From Natronolimnohabitans sp. A-GB9 (GTDB lineage: Archaea > Halobacteriota > Halobacteria > Halobacteriales > Natrialbaceae), in the NCBI RefSeq assembly GCF_030848565.1, contig NZ_JAVDDV010000002.1, forward strand, positions 186,001-250,000: a stretch of 64,000 bases of DNA, in the 5' to 3' direction. Below the pieces are notes generated by a model, which searched no databases, was not told where the DNA came from, and saw only the letters and a list, made by a program, of their open reading frames with translations. This document shows, piece by piece, positions 25,488 through 35,429 of this stretch (positions are counted from its first letter, which is position 1; each line of letters begins with the position of its first letter). The translations under genes and the position numbers were made by a program.

Positions 25488-26480
25488 ATGCTCACCGACG
25501 AGTTCGGGCGGGAGGTAACCGGGGTCAGGGTATCCCTCACCGATCGGTGTAACTTCGACTGTGTCTACTGTCACAACGAAGGGCTGGGTGACACTCGCGG
25601 ACCGATGGATCCACAGGACGACGAGATGTCGACCGACGACGTCGTGCGCTTTCTCGAGGTCGCCGCCGAGTTCGACGTCGACGCGGTCAAGTTCACCGGC
25701 GGCGAGCCGATGCTTCGCCAGGACCTAGAGGAGATCATCGAGCGCACACCGGAGCAGATGGAAGTCTCGCTGACGACCAACGGCACGTTCCTCCCAGGAC
25801 GGGCCGAAGACCTCGTCGAGGCTGGACTCGAACGAGTCAACGTCTCCCAGGACGCGCTCGATCCGGAGGACTTCGCGGCCGTCACGCAAAGTGGCGCCTA
25901 CGAGAAGGTCTTAGAGGGCGTCGACGCGGCGCTGGAAGCCGGCCTCGATCCGGTCAAACTCAACATGGTCGTCTTCGAACACACCGCGGGCTACGTGCCG
26001 GAGATGGTCGACCACGTCGCCGAAAACGAGGGGCTACAACTGCAGTTGATCGAGTACATGCCGGAGCTGACCGGCAAACCCGAGTGGAACATCGACATCG
26101 GCCGCGTCCACGACTGGCTCGCCGAGCAGGCCGACGAGATCGAGCACCGCGAGATGCACGACCGCAAGCGATACTGGGTCAGCAGCGACGAGGGCGACGG
26201 GAGGGGAATGGTCGAGATCGTCGACCCGGTCGAGAACGCAACCTTTTGTGCGAACTGCCATCGTGTCCGGGTGACCCACGAAGGTTATCTGAAGGGTTGT
26301 CTCAACCGCAACGACGACCTGCGGTCGATGGGCGAGATGTCCAAACCCGAGATCCGCGAGGCGTTTCGCGAAACCGTCGCGAACCGGGTTCCCTACTACG
26401 GCGAGTACATGGTCAAAAACGACGACGGCGAGTGGGAACTCAACGACGACTACCTCGAGGTCGAGACGGCAGCGGACTGA
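25488..26480 (+). CDS. moaA: GTP 3',8-cyclase MoaA
   Basis: A 330-residue radical SAM enzyme that starts molybdenum cofactor synthesis by converting GTP to 3',8-cyclo-dihydro-GTP. The SAM cluster motif CNFDCVYC has Cys21, Cys25 and Cys28. [10 protein letters not shown] and SLTTNGTFL follow. The second 4Fe-4S cluster ligands are CANCHRVRV and GCL in the C-terminal half. The bacterial C-terminal GG tail is absent, as often in archaeal MoaA. No other moa gene is nearby. Confidence 0.92.
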   Translation: MLTDEFGREVTGVRVSLTDRCNFDCVYCHNEGLGDTRGPMDPQDDEMSTDDVVRFLEVAAEFDVDAVKFTGGEPMLRQDLEEIIERTPEQMEVSLTTNGTFLPGRAEDLVEAGLERVNVSQDALDPEDFAAVTQSGAYEKVLEGVDAALEAGLDPVKLNMVVFEHTAGYVPEMVDHVAENEGLQLQLIEYMPELTGKPEWNIDIGRVHDWLAEQADEIEHREMHDRKRYWVSSDEGDGRGMVEIVDPVENATFCANCHRVRVTHEGYLKGCLNRNDDLRSMGEMSKPEIREAFRETVANRVPYYGEYMVKNDDGEWELNDDYLEVETAAD

Positions 26481-26556
26481 CGGTCGTGGCGCGGCTATCC
26501 GTGAGGTCTCGAGTGTGTCGACTGCATCGTGGGTGATACAACCGTTCTCGGTTACG

Positions 26557-26564
26557 TTTATATC
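26557..26564 (+). promoter_or_regulatory. Isolated TATA box with no obvious gene
   Basis: TTTATATC stands in a GC-rich region about 190 bases before tRNA-Ser. A separate tRNA promoter candidate lies downstream at 26658. What this box drives is not evident; a distal promoter for the tRNA-ribosomal operon or a small RNA is possible. Confidence 0.35.
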
Positions 26565-26657
26565 AATGAGTGTCGGGCTCGCGCGACAATCAAAGACGTC
26601 TGATCGTTCCGATAACGGGAATGTTACTCGGTCCCGGGGCCGGGGGCTTTCGTTGCG

Positions 26658-26665
26658 CTTAAGTA
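26658..26665 (+). promoter_or_regulatory. TATA-type promoter before tRNA-Ser
   Basis: CTTAAGTA lies 80-87 bases before the mature tRNA 5' end and resembles haloarchaeal stable-RNA promoters. A leader of about 50 bases would be removed by processing. Confidence 0.45.
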
Positions 26666-26744
26666 CCAGTCGCCGGTAGGTCCGGGTGCGATACGTGTAG
26701 GGGAGCAGTCCCCGAGTCCGAGAGGGCGATGATAGAGACACGGT

Positions 26745-26827
26745 GTCGTGGTAGCCAAGCGGCCCAAGGCGCATGGTTGCTAACCATGTGGCGTCAAGCC
26801 TCCGGGGTTCGAATCCCCGCCACGACG
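26745..26827 (+). tRNA. tRNA-Ser (GCT)
   Basis: The acceptor stem GTCGTGG (26745-26751) pairs with CCACGAC (26820-26826), with discriminator G. The anticodon stem CATGG/CCATG encloses the loop TTGCTAA with anticodon GCT (26779-26781). The T arm is GGGGTTCGAATCCCC. A long variable arm (GTGGCGTCAAGCCTCC region) marks the class II tRNA expected for serine. CCA is not encoded. It reads AGC/AGU and lies 98 bases before rps13. Confidence 0.95.
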
Positions 26828-26924
26828 TCGGATACACTGACGATTCCTCGTCAGTAGTACTTCCCTGACGCATTTCGCGTCAGTCGTTTGCATCGCGCGC
26901 ACACCAGATACAGATACACGACAC

Positions 26925-27443
26925 ATGAGCGAGGAAGCACCTCAAGAACAACAGGACGACGAAGACCTCCAGTACTTCGTCCGTATCGGGCAAACCGACC
27001 TCGATGGGACGAAGTCCGTCGAGCGCTCGCTGTCGGAGCTCAACGGGGTCGGTCGACGGACCGCCCGACTCATCGCCGACAAAGCGGGCGTCGACCGGAC
27101 GGCGACGTTCGGTCGACTCGACGACGACGTCATCGACGAGGTCGTCGAAGTCGTAGAGAACTACGCCGACGAAGTTCCGGACTGGCTCAACAACCGCCAG
27201 GAAGACTTCTACACCGGCGAAACGACCCACGAGATCGGCAACGATCTCGAGTTGACCCGCCAGCACGACATCAACCGGATGAAGATGATCGACTCCTACA
27301 AGGGTGTCCGCCACAAGCGCGGCCAGAAGGTTCGCGGTCAGCGGACCAAGTCCACCGGCCGTACCGAAGGCACCATCGGAGTCAACGTCGAAGAGATCCG
27401 CGAAGAAGAAGCCGAAGGCGGCGACGAAGGGGAGGGTGAATAA
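26925..27443 (+). CDS. rps13: 30S ribosomal protein S13 (uS13)
   Basis: A 172-residue protein of the small subunit head. It has the helix-two-turn-helix [16 protein letters not shown] and the basic rRNA-binding tail [16 protein letters not shown]. The acidic N-terminal and C-terminal extensions are typical of halophiles. It opens the rps13-rps4-rps11-rpoD cluster, with a one-base-pair-scale gap to rps4. Confidence 0.95.
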   Translation: MSEEAPQEQQDDEDLQYFVRIGQTDLDGTKSVERSLSELNGVGRRTARLIADKAGVDRTATFGRLDDDVIDEVVEVVENYADEVPDWLNNRQEDFYTGETTHEIGNDLELTRQHDINRMKMIDSYKGVRHKRGQKVRGQRTKSTGRTEGTIGVNVEEIREEEAEGGDEGEGE

Positions 27444-27445
27444 CG

Positions 27446-27967
27446 ATGCCACTCGGAACCGACACCAAACAGTACGAGACGCCGAACCACCCCTACCAGG
27501 GTGAACGCATCGCTACCGAGCACTCCCTGATCGACCGCTACGGTCTCAAGAACAAAGAAGAGCTCTGGCGGGCCCAGTCTCAGCTTCGCTCCTACCGGCG
27601 CGAGGCTCGAGAGCTGCTCGGCCAGGCACAGGACGACGAGACCGTCATCAACCGCTCCGAGGAGTTCCTCGGTCGGCTCAAGCGTGTCGGCATCTTAGAC
27701 GAGAGCGACGAGCTCGGCGACATCCTGTCGCTCGAGATCGAGGACGTCTTAGAGCGCCGTCTCCAGACGGTCGTCTACCGGAAGGGGCTGGCGAACACGA
27801 CCGAGCAGGCCCGACAGTTCATCACGCACGGGCACGTCACAGTCGACGGCCAGCGCCACCGCGTCCCGTCGTACGTCGTCGACGTCGACGAGGAGGCCCT
27901 CGTCGAGTTCGACGAGAACAGCCCGCTCGCGGACGAACTCCATCCCGAACGCGCGGAGGGTCAGTAA
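27446..27967 (+). CDS. rps4: 30S ribosomal protein S4 (uS4)
   Basis: A 173-residue primary 16S rRNA-binding protein. The N-terminal part has [17 protein letters not shown] and the S4 RNA-binding domain is at about residues 105-165 ([30 protein letters not shown]). It starts two bases after the rps13 stop, and rps11 starts three bases after its own stop, so the cluster is tightly packed. Confidence 0.95.
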   Translation: MPLGTDTKQYETPNHPYQGERIATEHSLIDRYGLKNKEELWRAQSQLRSYRREARELLGQAQDDETVINRSEEFLGRLKRVGILDESDELGDILSLEIEDVLERRLQTVVYRKGLANTTEQARQFITHGHVTVDGQRHRVPSYVVDVDEEALVEFDENSPLADELHPERAEGQ

Positions 27968-27970
27968 ACC

Positions 27971-28360
27971 ATGAGTCAGGACGACGAAAAGTGGGGCATC
28001 GCCCACGTGCACGCATCGTTCAACAACACCATCATGACCGTGACCGACCTCACGGGCGCGGAGACGATCGCCAAGTCCAGCGGTGGGACGGCGGTCAAGC
28101 AAAACCGCGACGAGGCGTCGCCGTATGCGGCCATGCAGATGGCCGAGTCGATCGCCGAGGAGGTCAAGGCTGCGGGCATCACCGGACTCCACGTTCGAGT
28201 CCGTGGCCCTGGCGGCAACCTCCAGAAGTCCCCCGGCCCGGGTGCACAGGCGACGATTCGCGCACTCGCCCGATCCGGTATCGAGATCGGTCGCATCGAG
28301 GACGTCACGCCGATCCCACACGACGGATCGCGCGCACCGAAGGGTAAGGGCGGCTACTAG
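27971..28360 (+). CDS. rps11: 30S ribosomal protein S11 (uS11)
   Basis: A 129-residue platform protein. Recognisable stretches are [19 protein letters not shown] near the start, [19 protein letters not shown] in the middle and the basic C-terminus [13 protein letters not shown], the universally conserved end of uS11. Gene order with rps4 and rpoD is the usual archaeal one. Confidence 0.96.
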   Translation: MSQDDEKWGIAHVHASFNNTIMTVTDLTGAETIAKSSGGTAVKQNRDEASPYAAMQMAESIAEEVKAAGITGLHVRVRGPGGNLQKSPGPGAQATIRALARSGIEIGRIEDVTPIPHDGSRAPKGKGGY

Positions 28361-28364
28361 ATCC

Positions 28365-29114
28365 ATGACGGAATCGTACGACGTCGAGTTCGTCGAACGC
28401 GGGGACCAGGAGGCACGGTTCCTCGTCCGGGGTGTGACACCCGGGTTCGCCAACGGCATCCGCCGGGCGATGATCGCCGACGTGCCGACGATGGCGATCG
28501 ACACCGTCCGGTTCGTCGAGAACTCGTCGGTCATGTTCGACGAGCAACTCGCCCTGCGGCTCGGGCTCGTCCCGCTGACGACGCCCCCCGTCGGCGAGTT
28601 CAGCGAGGACGACACCGTCACGCTCTCGATCGACGTCGAAGGGCCAGCAACCGCCTACTCCGGCGATCTCGTCTCGAGCGACGAACTCGTCGAACCTGCG
28701 ACGGACGACGTTCCGATCATCGAACTCAAAGACGGCCAGCGACTCGAGGCCGAGGCCGACGCTTCCATCGACCGCGGGAAAAATCACGCGAAACATCAGG
28801 GTGGCGTGGCCGTCGGCTACCGTCACCTCCAGCGTGTCGAGGTCGTCGACGACCTTCCCGAGTTCGAGGAGCAGGAGTCACGGATCGTCCGTGGCGTCAT
28901 CGAAGACAATGGCGAGCTCGTCCCGACGAGCGAGTTCGATCACGACCTCTCGAACCGATATCCGGGCAAGGAGGTCGAGATCGAGGACGTGCCCAACGCG
29001 TTCGTCTTCCACGTCGAGACGGACGGTTCCTTTACCGTCGAAGAACTTGTCACGCGAGCCGCCGACACGATCGAATCGCGTGCAACCGAACTCGAAGACG
29101 CAGTACAGCTATAG
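28365..29114 (+). CDS. rpoD: DNA-directed RNA polymerase subunit D (Rpo3)
   Basis: A 249-residue alpha-like assembly subunit of RNA polymerase, partner of subunit L, N and P. Dimerisation motifs [20 protein letters not shown] and the middle domain are clear. The protein has no cysteine at all, so the Fe-S cluster domain seen in many archaeal D subunits is absent, as described for haloarchaea. The ATG at 28365 lies four bases after the rps11 stop; the longer open frame upstream overlaps rps11 in another phase. Confidence 0.94.
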   Translation: MTESYDVEFVERGDQEARFLVRGVTPGFANGIRRAMIADVPTMAIDTVRFVENSSVMFDEQLALRLGLVPLTTPPVGEFSEDDTVTLSIDVEGPATAYSGDLVSSDELVEPATDDVPIIELKDGQRLEAEADASIDRGKNHAKHQGGVAVGYRHLQRVEVVDDLPEFEEQESRIVRGVIEDNGELVPTSEFDHDLSNRYPGKEVEIEDVPNAFVFHVETDGSFTVEELVTRAADTIESRATELEDAVQL

Positions 29115-29180
29115 AACCTAATTTATGAACCGACGCCCCCGTACCCGAAGCGAGACCGCGTTCACCGGCGCCGTAAGCAA

Positions 29181-29199
29181 CGAGACCGGTCCGGTCTCG
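29181..29199. promoter_or_regulatory. Short hairpin upstream of tRNA-Leu
   Basis: CGAGACCG (29181-29188) pairs with CGGTCTCG (29192-29199) over a 3-base loop. It lies between rpoD and tRNA-Leu and may mark the boundary between two transcripts or a processing site. Confidence 0.4.
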
Positions 29200-29251
29200 C
29201 ATACTGGAATCGAAAGGGGTTTGAAGGGGCGGCGGCTACACGGAAGTGCGA

Positions 29252-29336
29252 GCAGGGATAGCCAAGTCAGGCCAACGGCGCAGCGTTCAGGGCGCTGTCT
29301 CGTAGGAGTCCGCAGGTTCAAATCCTGCTCCCTGCA
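29252..29336 (+). tRNA. tRNA-Leu (CAG)
   Basis: The acceptor GCAGGGA (29252-29258) pairs with TCCCTGC (29329-29335), with discriminator A. The anticodon stem CAGCG/CGCTG encloses TTCAGGG with anticodon CAG (29288-29290). There is a long variable arm as expected for leucine, and the T arm is GCAGGTTCAAATCCTGC. CCA is not encoded. Placement before rpl18e matches the arrangement known from Haloarcula. Confidence 0.95.
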
Positions 29337-29488
29337 TCCACTTCTCACTCGTCGAACGTCGACCACCGAAGAACCGACCGTCTACGGAAGACGATCGGCT
29401 CGACTCGCGTGGCGATCCGTTCGACGTATCGATTCCACTTCGACGGGACATATCCTCGTCCCGTCGTCTACCGTATTTGGAGGACACA

Positions 29489-29842
29489 ATGAGTAGCAAA
29501 ACCAATCCGAGGCTCAACGATCTCATCGCCGAGCTGAAGTCGACGTCCCGCGAAACGGACGCCGACGTCTGGCGCGACGTCGCGGATCGACTCGAGAAGC
29601 CCCGGCGCACCCACGCTGAGGTGAACCTAGGCCGTATCGAGCGATACGCACGCGAAGAAGAGACTGTCGTCGTTCCCGGCAAAGTGCTGGGCTCTGGCGC
29701 ACTACAGAAATCGGTTACCGTCGCGGCCGTCGACTTCAGTTCCTCGGCCGAGACGAAGATCGAACAGGTCGGCGAATCAGTACCGCTCGAGCAGGCGCTC
29801 GAAGAAAACCCTGAGGGATCCGACGTACGGGTGATCCGATGA
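29489..29842 (+). CDS. rpl18e: 50S ribosomal protein L18e (eL18)
   Basis: A 117-residue large-subunit protein ([17 protein letters not shown]) with the L15/L18e-fold stretch [14 protein letters not shown]. The start is set by a strong Shine-Dalgarno TTGGAGGA 5-12 bases upstream; a TTG four codons earlier is part of that site. It heads the rpl18e-rpl13-rps9-rpoN-rpoK-eno-rps2 cluster, and its stop overlaps the rpl13 start by four bases. Confidence 0.93.
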   Translation: MSSKTNPRLNDLIAELKSTSRETDADVWRDVADRLEKPRRTHAEVNLGRIERYAREEETVVVPGKVLGSGALQKSVTVAAVDFSSSAETKIEQVGESVPLEQALEENPEGSDVRVIR

Positions 29843-30288
29843 GTATCGCAGAATTCGACGCGGACGTCGTCGTCGACGCCCGTGACTGTATCCTCGGTCG
29901 CGTCGCCAGCGAAGTCGCACAGCGATCGCTCGACGGCGAACGTGTCGCCGTCGTCAACGCCGAAGACGCCGTCATCACCGGCGACAAAGAAGACGTCTTC
30001 GGCACCTACCGAAAGCGACTCCAGCTGGGTTCCGACAGCGGCCCCTACTACCCGAAGCGACCCGATACGATCTTCAAGCGCTCCATCCGGGGCATGCTTC
30101 CGCACAAGAAGCCCCGTGGCCGTGAGGCGTTCGACAACGTCCGCGTCTACGTCGGCAACCCCTACGAGGGAGACGACGACCGCGAGGCCGAAGTGCTCGA
30201 GGGAACGTCGCTGGATCGACTTTCGAACATTCGCTTCGTCCACCTGGGCGAAGTCTCCGAACAACTCGGTGCTAACGTCACATGGTAA
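29839..30288 (+). CDS. rpl13: 50S ribosomal protein L13 (uL13)
   Basis: A 149-residue protein with [21 protein letters not shown] near the N-terminus and [16 protein letters not shown] in the middle, both hallmarks of archaeal L13. It overlaps rpl18e by four bases and rps9 by seven bases, so translation of the three is probably coupled. Confidence 0.95.
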   Translation: MSIAEFDADVVVDARDCILGRVASEVAQRSLDGERVAVVNAEDAVITGDKEDVFGTYRKRLQLGSDSGPYYPKRPDTIFKRSIRGMLPHKKPRGREAFDNVRVYVGNPYEGDDDREAEVLEGTSLDRLSNIRFVHLGEVSEQLGANVTW

Positions 30289-30680
30289 CGAACACGAGCG
30301 GAAAGAAGAAGACCGCCGTCGCCCGCGCAACCGTTCGCGAGGGCGAGGGTCGCGTCCGCATCAACTCCAAGCCAGTCGAACTGGTCGAACCGGAGATGTC
30401 CCGGCTCAAGATGCTCGAGCCGTTCCGCATCGCCGGTGAGGATCTGCGCAGTGAGATGGACATCGACGTCCGCGTCGAAGGTGGCGGTATCAGCGGACAG
30501 GCCGACGCCGTCCGTACCGCGATCGCACGCGGGATCGTCCAACACACCAACGACGCCGAACTCCGCGACGCGTACATGGAGTTCGACCGTTCGCTGCTGG
30601 TCAACGACGTTCGCCAGTCCGAACCGAAGAAGTGGGGCGGCCCAGGCGCTCGGGCACGCTACCAGAAGTCCTACCGCTAA
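30282..30680 (+). CDS. rps9: 30S ribosomal protein S9 (uS9)
   Basis: A 132-residue protein. [20 protein letters not shown] near the start and the C-terminal [19 protein letters not shown](Y)R, which reaches the P-site tRNA, are diagnostic. Its start lies inside the end of rpl13. Confidence 0.95.
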   Translation: MVTNTSGKKKTAVARATVREGEGRVRINSKPVELVEPEMSRLKMLEPFRIAGEDLRSEMDIDVRVEGGGISGQADAVRTAIARGIVQHTNDAELRDAYMEFDRSLLVNDVRQSEPKKWGGPGARARYQKSYR

Positions 30681-30692
30681 GGTGATCAACTC

Positions 30693-30887
30693 ATGATGGT
30701 ACCGGTCCGGTGTTTCACCTGTGGCAGCGTCGTCGGCGAACACTGGGAGGAGTTCGACGAACGAGCCAACGAGGGCGACGAAGACCCCCAGGAAGTGCTC
30801 GACGAGCTCGGCGTCGACCGCTACTGCTGTCGACGCATGCTCGTGAGTCACAAAGACCTCGTCGACGTCGTCTCACCATACCAGTAA
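30693..30887 (+). CDS. rpoN: DNA-directed RNA polymerase subunit N (Rpo10)
   Basis: A 64-residue zinc-binding subunit. The metal site is RCFTCG (Cys7, Cys10) with the RYCCRRM pair, the standard CX2C-CC pattern of the archaeal N and eukaryotic RPB10 subunits. It helps assemble the D-L platform; D is encoded 2 kb upstream. Two ATGs lie in tandem at the start, so the protein may begin one residue later. Confidence 0.95.
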   Translation: MMVPVRCFTCGSVVGEHWEEFDERANEGDEDPQEVLDELGVDRYCCRRMLVSHKDLVDVVSPYQ

Positions 30888-30888
30888 C

Positions 30889-31068
30889 ATGCAACAGCAA
30901 CGTCACAACCGCTACGAGAAAGCGCGCATCCTCGGCGCTCGAGCGCTGCAGGTCTCCTACGGCGCGCCGGTGTTGGTCGAGACCGACCAGTCGGAACCGA
31001 TCCTCATCGCTGCCGAGGAGTACGACGCCGGAGTGTTGCCGTTTACAGTCAAGCGAGGGGACGAATGA
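30889..31068 (+). CDS. rpoK: DNA-directed RNA polymerase subunit K (Rpo6)
   Basis: A 59-residue subunit ([20 protein letters not shown]...). The core signature [19 protein letters not shown] of the omega/RPB6 family is intact, followed by [18 protein letters not shown]. It starts one base after the rpoN stop and overlaps the enolase start by four bases. Its small size makes it easy to miss. Confidence 0.95.
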   Translation: MQQQRHNRYEKARILGARALQVSYGAPVLVETDQSEPILIAAEEYDAGVLPFTVKRGDE

Positions 31069-32270
31069 CGCTGATTACCGACATCCGACTCCGACGCATC
31101 CTCGATTCGCGCGGGAATCCGACGGTCGAGGCCGACGTCGTCACCGAAAGTGGCGGATTCGGCCGTGCCGCGGCGCCAAGTGGCGCCAGCACGGGCGAGT
31201 ACGAGGCCGTCGAACGACCGCCAAGCGAAGCGATCGCCGCGGCTCGGGAACACGCTGTCCCGCGACTCGTCGGTGAGGCATACGCCGGCAACCAGCGGGA
31301 AGTCGATTCCATCCTGCGTGCCGCGGACGGAACCGACGACTTCTCCGAGATCGGCGCCAACAGCGCGGTCGCCATCTCGATGGCTGCCGCAAAAGCCGGC
31401 GCCGACGTACTCGGCGCACCGCTGTTCCAGCATCTCGGTGGCGCGTTCCGCGGGAACAACTTCCCGATCCCGCTCGGTAACGTCGTCGGCGGTGGCGAAC
31501 ACGCCGCCGACGCGACCGACATCCAGGAGTTCCTCGTCGCGCCCGTCGGCGCGCCGAGCGTCGAAGACGCCGTCTTCGCCAACGCTGCTGCCCACGCCGC
31601 CGTCGCGGACCTCCTCGAGGAACGCGACGTCCCGTGTGGCAAAGGCGACGAGGGTGCATGGGCGCCGTCGATCGACGACAGCGAGGCCTTCGAGATCGTC
31701 GACGAGGCGGTCTCGATGGTCGAAGACGAGGTCGGCTTCGATATCAAGTTCGGCCTCGACGTCGCCGGTGCAGAACTGTACGACAACGATTCGGAGCGCT
31801 ACGAGTACAGCGGCGAAAGCCGAGACACGGACGAACAGATCGAATACATCGCCGGGCTAGTCGAGGAGTACGACCTCGTCTACGTCGAGGATCCCCTCGA
31901 CGAGGACGACTACGACGCTTTCGCCGACCTCACCGACGAAGTCGGCGATCAGACGCTGATCTGTGGAGACGACCTGTTCGTCACGAACACCGGTCGACTC
32001 CGCGAGGGAATCGATCGCGGCGCGGCAAACAGTATCCTGATCAAGCCCAACCAGATCGGAACGCTGACCGACGCCTTCGACGCGATCGAACTCGCGACCG
32101 AGAACGGCTACGACTCGGTCATCTCCCATCGATCGGGCGAGACCGAGGACGCGACGATCGCACACCTCGCCGTGGCGACGGACGCCCCTTACATCAAGAC
32201 GGGTGCCGTCGGCGGCGAGCGAACCGCCAAGCTCAACGAGCTCATCAGAATCGCAGACGACGCGACATGA
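31065..32270 (+). CDS. eno: Enolase
   Basis: A 401-residue phosphopyruvate hydratase of glycolysis and gluconeogenesis. N-terminal [11 protein letters not shown] and the loop GAPSGAST-like [13 protein letters not shown] are present. Metal ligands are in [20 protein letters not shown] and [11 protein letters not shown], and the catalytic Lys is in [18 protein letters not shown] near 340 is the phosphate-binding signature. It overlaps rpoK and rps2 by four bases each. Confidence 0.96.
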   Translation: MTLITDIRLRRILDSRGNPTVEADVVTESGGFGRAAAPSGASTGEYEAVERPPSEAIAAAREHAVPRLVGEAYAGNQREVDSILRAADGTDDFSEIGANSAVAISMAAAKAGADVLGAPLFQHLGGAFRGNNFPIPLGNVVGGGEHAADATDIQEFLVAPVGAPSVEDAVFANAAAHAAVADLLEERDVPCGKGDEGAWAPSIDDSEAFEIVDEAVSMVEDEVGFDIKFGLDVAGAELYDNDSERYEYSGESRDTDEQIEYIAGLVEEYDLVYVEDPLDEDDYDAFADLTDEVGDQTLICGDDLFVTNTGRLREGIDRGAANSILIKPNQIGTLTDAFDAIELATENGYDSVISHRSGETEDATIAHLAVATDAPYIKTGAVGGERTAKLNELIRIADDAT

Positions 32271-33073
32271 CAGACGACAACGCATCCCAGGAAGGGCTCG
32301 ACGCCGCCAAAGAGGAGATCGACGAGGAGCCGGCCGAAGGAGCCGGTCCCGCCGCCGATCCCGAGGAGGACGTCGAGCCAGCCGACGAACAGTCCGTAGA
32401 CGCCGAGGCCACGGAGGCCGAGGCCGACGCAGAACCAGAACCCGAGGAAGACGAGGGTCCAACGCTCGACGACGACGTTATGAGCGACGAGGAGGCCGAC
32501 CTCCTCATCCCCGTCGAGGACTACCTCGGCGCCGGTGTCCACATCGGGACCCAGCAGAAGACCAACGACATGGAGCGGTTCATCCACCGCGTCCGAACCG
32601 ACGGTCTCTACGTACTGGACGTCTCGAAGACCGACGGCCGCATCCGCACGGCCGCGGACTTCCTCGCCAACTACGACCCCGAACAGATCCTGGTCACCTC
32701 GAGTCGCCAGTACGGCCGCTTCCCGGCCGAGAAGTTCGCCGAAGCGGTCGGCGCTCGCGCCCGTACCGGCCGATTCATCCCGGGCACACTGACCAACCCC
32801 AAGTACGACGGCTACATCGAACCTGACGTCGTCGTCGTCACGGACCCGATCGGCGACGCCCAGGCCGTCAAGGAGGCCATCACGGTCGGTATCCCGGTCA
32901 TCGCGATGTGTGACTCGAACAACCAGGTCAGCAACGTCGACCTGGTCGTCCCGACCAACAACAAGGGTCGCAAGGCCCTCTCGGTCGTCTACTGGCTGCT
33001 CGCCAACGAAGTCCTCGACCGCCGCGGCGCCGAGCCGTCCTACTCGCTCGAGGACTTCGAGAGCGGCGTCTAA
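32267..33073 (+). CDS. rps2: 30S ribosomal protein S2 (uS2) with acidic N-terminal extension
   Basis: A 268-residue protein. The S2 domain begins near residue 80 ([21 protein letters not shown]) and includes [18 protein letters not shown] and VVVTDPIGD. The preceding 70 residues are almost entirely Asp, Glu, Ala and Pro, a halophile-type extension longer than in many relatives. An internal ATG near the domain (MSDEEADLL) is an alternative start, but the ATGA overlap with eno supports the long form. Confidence 0.93.
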   Translation: MTDDNASQEGLDAAKEEIDEEPAEGAGPAADPEEDVEPADEQSVDAEATEAEADAEPEPEEDEGPTLDDDVMSDEEADLLIPVEDYLGAGVHIGTQQKTNDMERFIHRVRTDGLYVLDVSKTDGRIRTAADFLANYDPEQILVTSSRQYGRFPAEKFAEAVGARARTGRFIPGTLTNPKYDGYIEPDVVVVTDPIGDAQAVKEAITVGIPVIAMCDSNNQVSNVDLVVPTNNKGRKALSVVYWLLANEVLDRRGAEPSYSLEDFESGV

Positions 33074-33207
33074 TCCGTTCGAATCGCAACTGTTCGTTTT
33101 CTTATCGACCGGACCAGGAGAGATAGCGACTGCAATGTTTTTCGGTCCACTCGTCTCTCGAGATAGCGAACAAAGGAGTTAGGTGGACCTCGGTGCAACG
33201 AAACCGT

Positions 33208-33330
33208 ATGATCGATTCGCTGTTCGAGTTCGAAAAAGAGGAGATTCCGCTGCCAGTGGCGCTCGCGACAGCGGCCCTAATCGCGATTTTCGCAGTCGGG
33301 ATCCCGTATCGACTGGTCGTCGGCTTCTGA
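33208..33330 (+). CDS. Possible 40-residue membrane protein
   Basis: MIDSLFEFEKEEIPLPVAL begins a 40-residue frame. The N-terminus is acidic and there is one transmembrane segment (about residues 15-38). Codons mostly end in G or C. The stop TGA opens the full repeat element at 33328, as with annotated genes elsewhere in the window. It has no recognised family and is short, so confidence is moderate. Confidence 0.5.
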   Translation: MIDSLFEFEKEEIPLPVALATAALIAIFAVGIPYRLVVGF

Positions 33331-33435
33331 TACTGTCTGACAACACACTGTACACACTGATCGCACGCGAGACCTCGTCGGGGACGACAGGCCTCGAGAC
33401 GCGATCGGGAGTATTGACTGTTCTCCGGTAGTATG
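33328..33435. repeat. Full dispersed palindromic element
   Basis: The left end TGATACTGTCTGACAACAC and inverted right end GACTGTTCTCCGGTAGTATG enclose about 70 bases containing GATCGCACGCGAGAC and, inverted, CTCGAGACGCGATC. The centre resembles the element at 16509-16588. The initial TGA serves as stop codon of the small ORF. Confidence 0.75.
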
Positions 33436-33517
33436 AGCCACAGGAAATTACAGGTACATTGGAACTGACGGACAGGGACTTGGACTCTCGTTTTCTCCTC
33501 GTCCGTCGTCGCTCGAG

Positions 33518-33525
33518 TTTAAATA
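33518..33525 (+). promoter_or_regulatory. TATA box of the pilin-like operon
   Basis: TTTAAATA is an exact archaeal TATA consensus. It ends 27 bases before the ATG at 33553, so transcription should begin at or just before that codon. This decides the start of the first gene. Confidence 0.65.
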
Positions 33526-33552
33526 CGAAGGCCGGGCCAGGTGGGACAGACC

Positions 33553-34257
33553 ATGGACTGGGACGTCATTACCGGCAGGTGGACCGTGTCGCTGGATCGC
33601 CAGCGGACTGGCGCCAGAACCACCGTCGTCGAAGTGGGCCGTCGAGAGGTCTCACCACTGGATTCGGACCGAACGACTACACTAGCGAAACGGGGCTCGG
33701 ACCGTCCTGCCCGAACGACTGCGCCTGTCGATCGGATCGGACAGTTCGAGAACCGTTCGAGGCGAGCACAGACGGAACCGATCGCGGCGCTGGTCGCTGT
33801 CGTAGCGGTCGTCGTCGCGATCGGGCTCTACACCGCGGCTCTCGCTGGATTACTTCCGGGCACGAGCGATCGCACTGTCGAAGAGACGACGATCGATCGC
33901 GTCTGGGCGGACCTGGAAGACGACGAACGCGGCGTGTTCCCCGTCGCCGAATACGAGTCCAACGGCGACGAGGCAATGCGAGATGCCATTTCCCTCGAGT
34001 CGTTACCCGACGGCAAGAACAGCTACGTCGAGATCCGGGCGTACGAGAGCGGAGAGCCGACCGTCTTCGCTGCGACACACTTCGATTCGGACGGCGATAG
34101 CGTCCGTGACCGCCAGATCGACTCGACGCACGCCGATTTCGGACCGCCGCGCGGAACCGGTGGGCCGGACGAGCGTGGCGTCGCCACCAGACCGATTTCG
34201 GTCGCAGTCACGGACGCCGACGTTCGTGGCGGAACGCTCTACGTGGAGGTCTGGTGA
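33553..34257 (+). CDS. Secreted protein with pilin-like N-terminus (DUF7285-like)
   Basis: A 234-residue protein. Residues about 68-95 read RRAQTEPIAALVAVVAVVVA, an Arg-rich stretch followed by a hydrophobic helix as in archaeal type III (pilin) signal peptides. The rest is an acidic outer domain. The long polar N-terminus (about 65 residues) is unusual, and the true start might be internal. The ATG at 33553 fits leaderless transcription from the TATA box. From memory it resembles uncharacterised haloarchaeal DUF7285 proteins linked to type IV pilus-like loci; this is unverified. It overlaps the next gene by four bases. Confidence 0.62.
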   Translation: MDWDVITGRWTVSLDRQRTGARTTVVEVGRREVSPLDSDRTTTLAKRGSDRPARTTAPVDRIGQFENRSRRAQTEPIAALVAVVAVVVAIGLYTAALAGLLPGTSDRTVEETTIDRVWADLEDDERGVFPVAEYESNGDEAMRDAISLESLPDGKNSYVEIRAYESGEPTVFAATHFDSDGDSVRDRQIDSTHADFGPPRGTGGPDERGVATRPISVAVTDADVRGGTLYVEVW

Positions 34258-35429
34258 CCGTGGCGGGACCCGACGCCGAACGCGGTATCAGCACCGTCGT
34301 CGACGTCTCGATGGCGTTGCTGTTGATCACCGCGAGCGTGATGCTCGTCGGCTACTACCTCGCCAGCACGGCCGACGAAACGCCGACAGCCGCCGGGCAG
34401 GAAGAGGTGACTGGAGCGGCGTACTCGGACGACGTCGACGAGCTATCGGCGACCCGTACGGCCGAAGTACTCGGCGAATCGACGATCTCGGTGACCTACA
34501 GTCTCGAGGCAATCCGTGACGAAGACGAATTCACCGAACCGGTCGTTACCAACGAACACACGTACACGCGAACCGATCACGGAACTCCGCTCGGACTGTT
34601 GGCCGACGCCGCGGTGACGAACCACCGGATCGGTGGCGAGTCAGTACTCGCCTACGGCGAGGAGTACGAAGCGGCCGTCGACTGGGCGATTCGAGACGCG
34701 TTGCTCGGCGCCGAGCGGAACTTCTACATCGTCGCAGAGTGGGAACCGTACGACGGCGCGGCGATCAACGGCACGGCGACGGCCGGCGAACGACCGCCAG
34801 CCGACGCTGACGTCTCCAGTACCACGACGACGGTCTCGAGTGGGCTTTCGCCGATCGACGAGGACCGACTCGAGGACGACTGGCGAAACGCCGACGACCG
34901 GTTGGACGAGTGGATCGACGATACGGACGCGATCGCAGACGTCGACGACCCCTCGGACGTACCGGGACTCACAGGATCGGACGCTACGTCTTATGTGGCG
35001 GCCGGGACCGTCATCGGCGAGGAGATCGTGACCGGGTTCTTCCCGCCCGAATCGACACAGTACGCCCTCGAGGACCAAGGGATCGCCCGCGAGCACACGG
35101 TCTATCACTACACGTCGATGGTCGACGCTATCGGCGACTTCTCGTTTCGGAGCGCGGACACCCATCCACCGTTGGCCCGGTCCGACGCGAGTGCCGAGAC
35201 AGCGAACCGTAACGTCCTCGTGGGACAGGAGGGCGGCTACGACATCACCGACGCGGACGCCCTCGCCGCCTGGATCGGGGCGGATATTCCCCGTGCGTTC
35301 GCCGACGAGTTCGAAGCGATCGGCGAACAGTACGACGGCGACGAACGCGACGAACAGCAACTCGAGACGGTCGTCGAGGCGCTGTCGAACGACGACGTGA
35401 CGATCACTATCCAGACCTGGGACGAATGA
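34254..35429 (+). CDS. Secreted protein with pilin-like N-terminus (DUF7284-like)
   Basis: A 391-residue protein starting at GTG. The N-terminus DAERGISTVVDVSMALLLITA followed by a hydrophobic run to about residue 38 resembles a type III prepilin signal cleaved near ERG/IST. The remaining 350 residues are acidic and extracytoplasmic, with DDTDAIADVDDPSDV-type loops. It overlaps its neighbours by four bases at each end (GTGA and ATGA). Function unknown; likely part of a cell-surface assembly with the flanking genes. Confidence 0.65.
   Translation: MTVAGPDAERGISTVVDVSMALLLITASVMLVGYYLASTADETPTAAGQEEVTGAAYSDDVDELSATRTAEVLGESTISVTYSLEAIRDEDEFTEPVVTNEHTYTRTDHGTPLGLLADAAVTNHRIGGESVLAYGEEYEAAVDWAIRDALLGAERNFYIVAEWEPYDGAAINGTATAGERPPADADVSSTTTTVSSGLSPIDEDRLEDDWRNADDRLDEWIDDTDAIADVDDPSDVPGLTGSDATSYVAAGTVIGEEIVTGFFPPESTQYALEDQGIAREHTVYHYTSMVDAIGDFSFRSADTHPPLARSDASAETANRNVLVGQEGGYDITDADALAAWIGADIPRAFADEFEAIGEQYDGDERDEQQLETVVEALSNDDVTITIQTWDE

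Noticed and set aside
33459-34100. 213-codon frame overlapping the first pilin-like gene
   Set aside because: The Arg-rich translation is a +1 shadow; the TATA spacing and the four-base overlap with the next gene support the frame starting at 33553.
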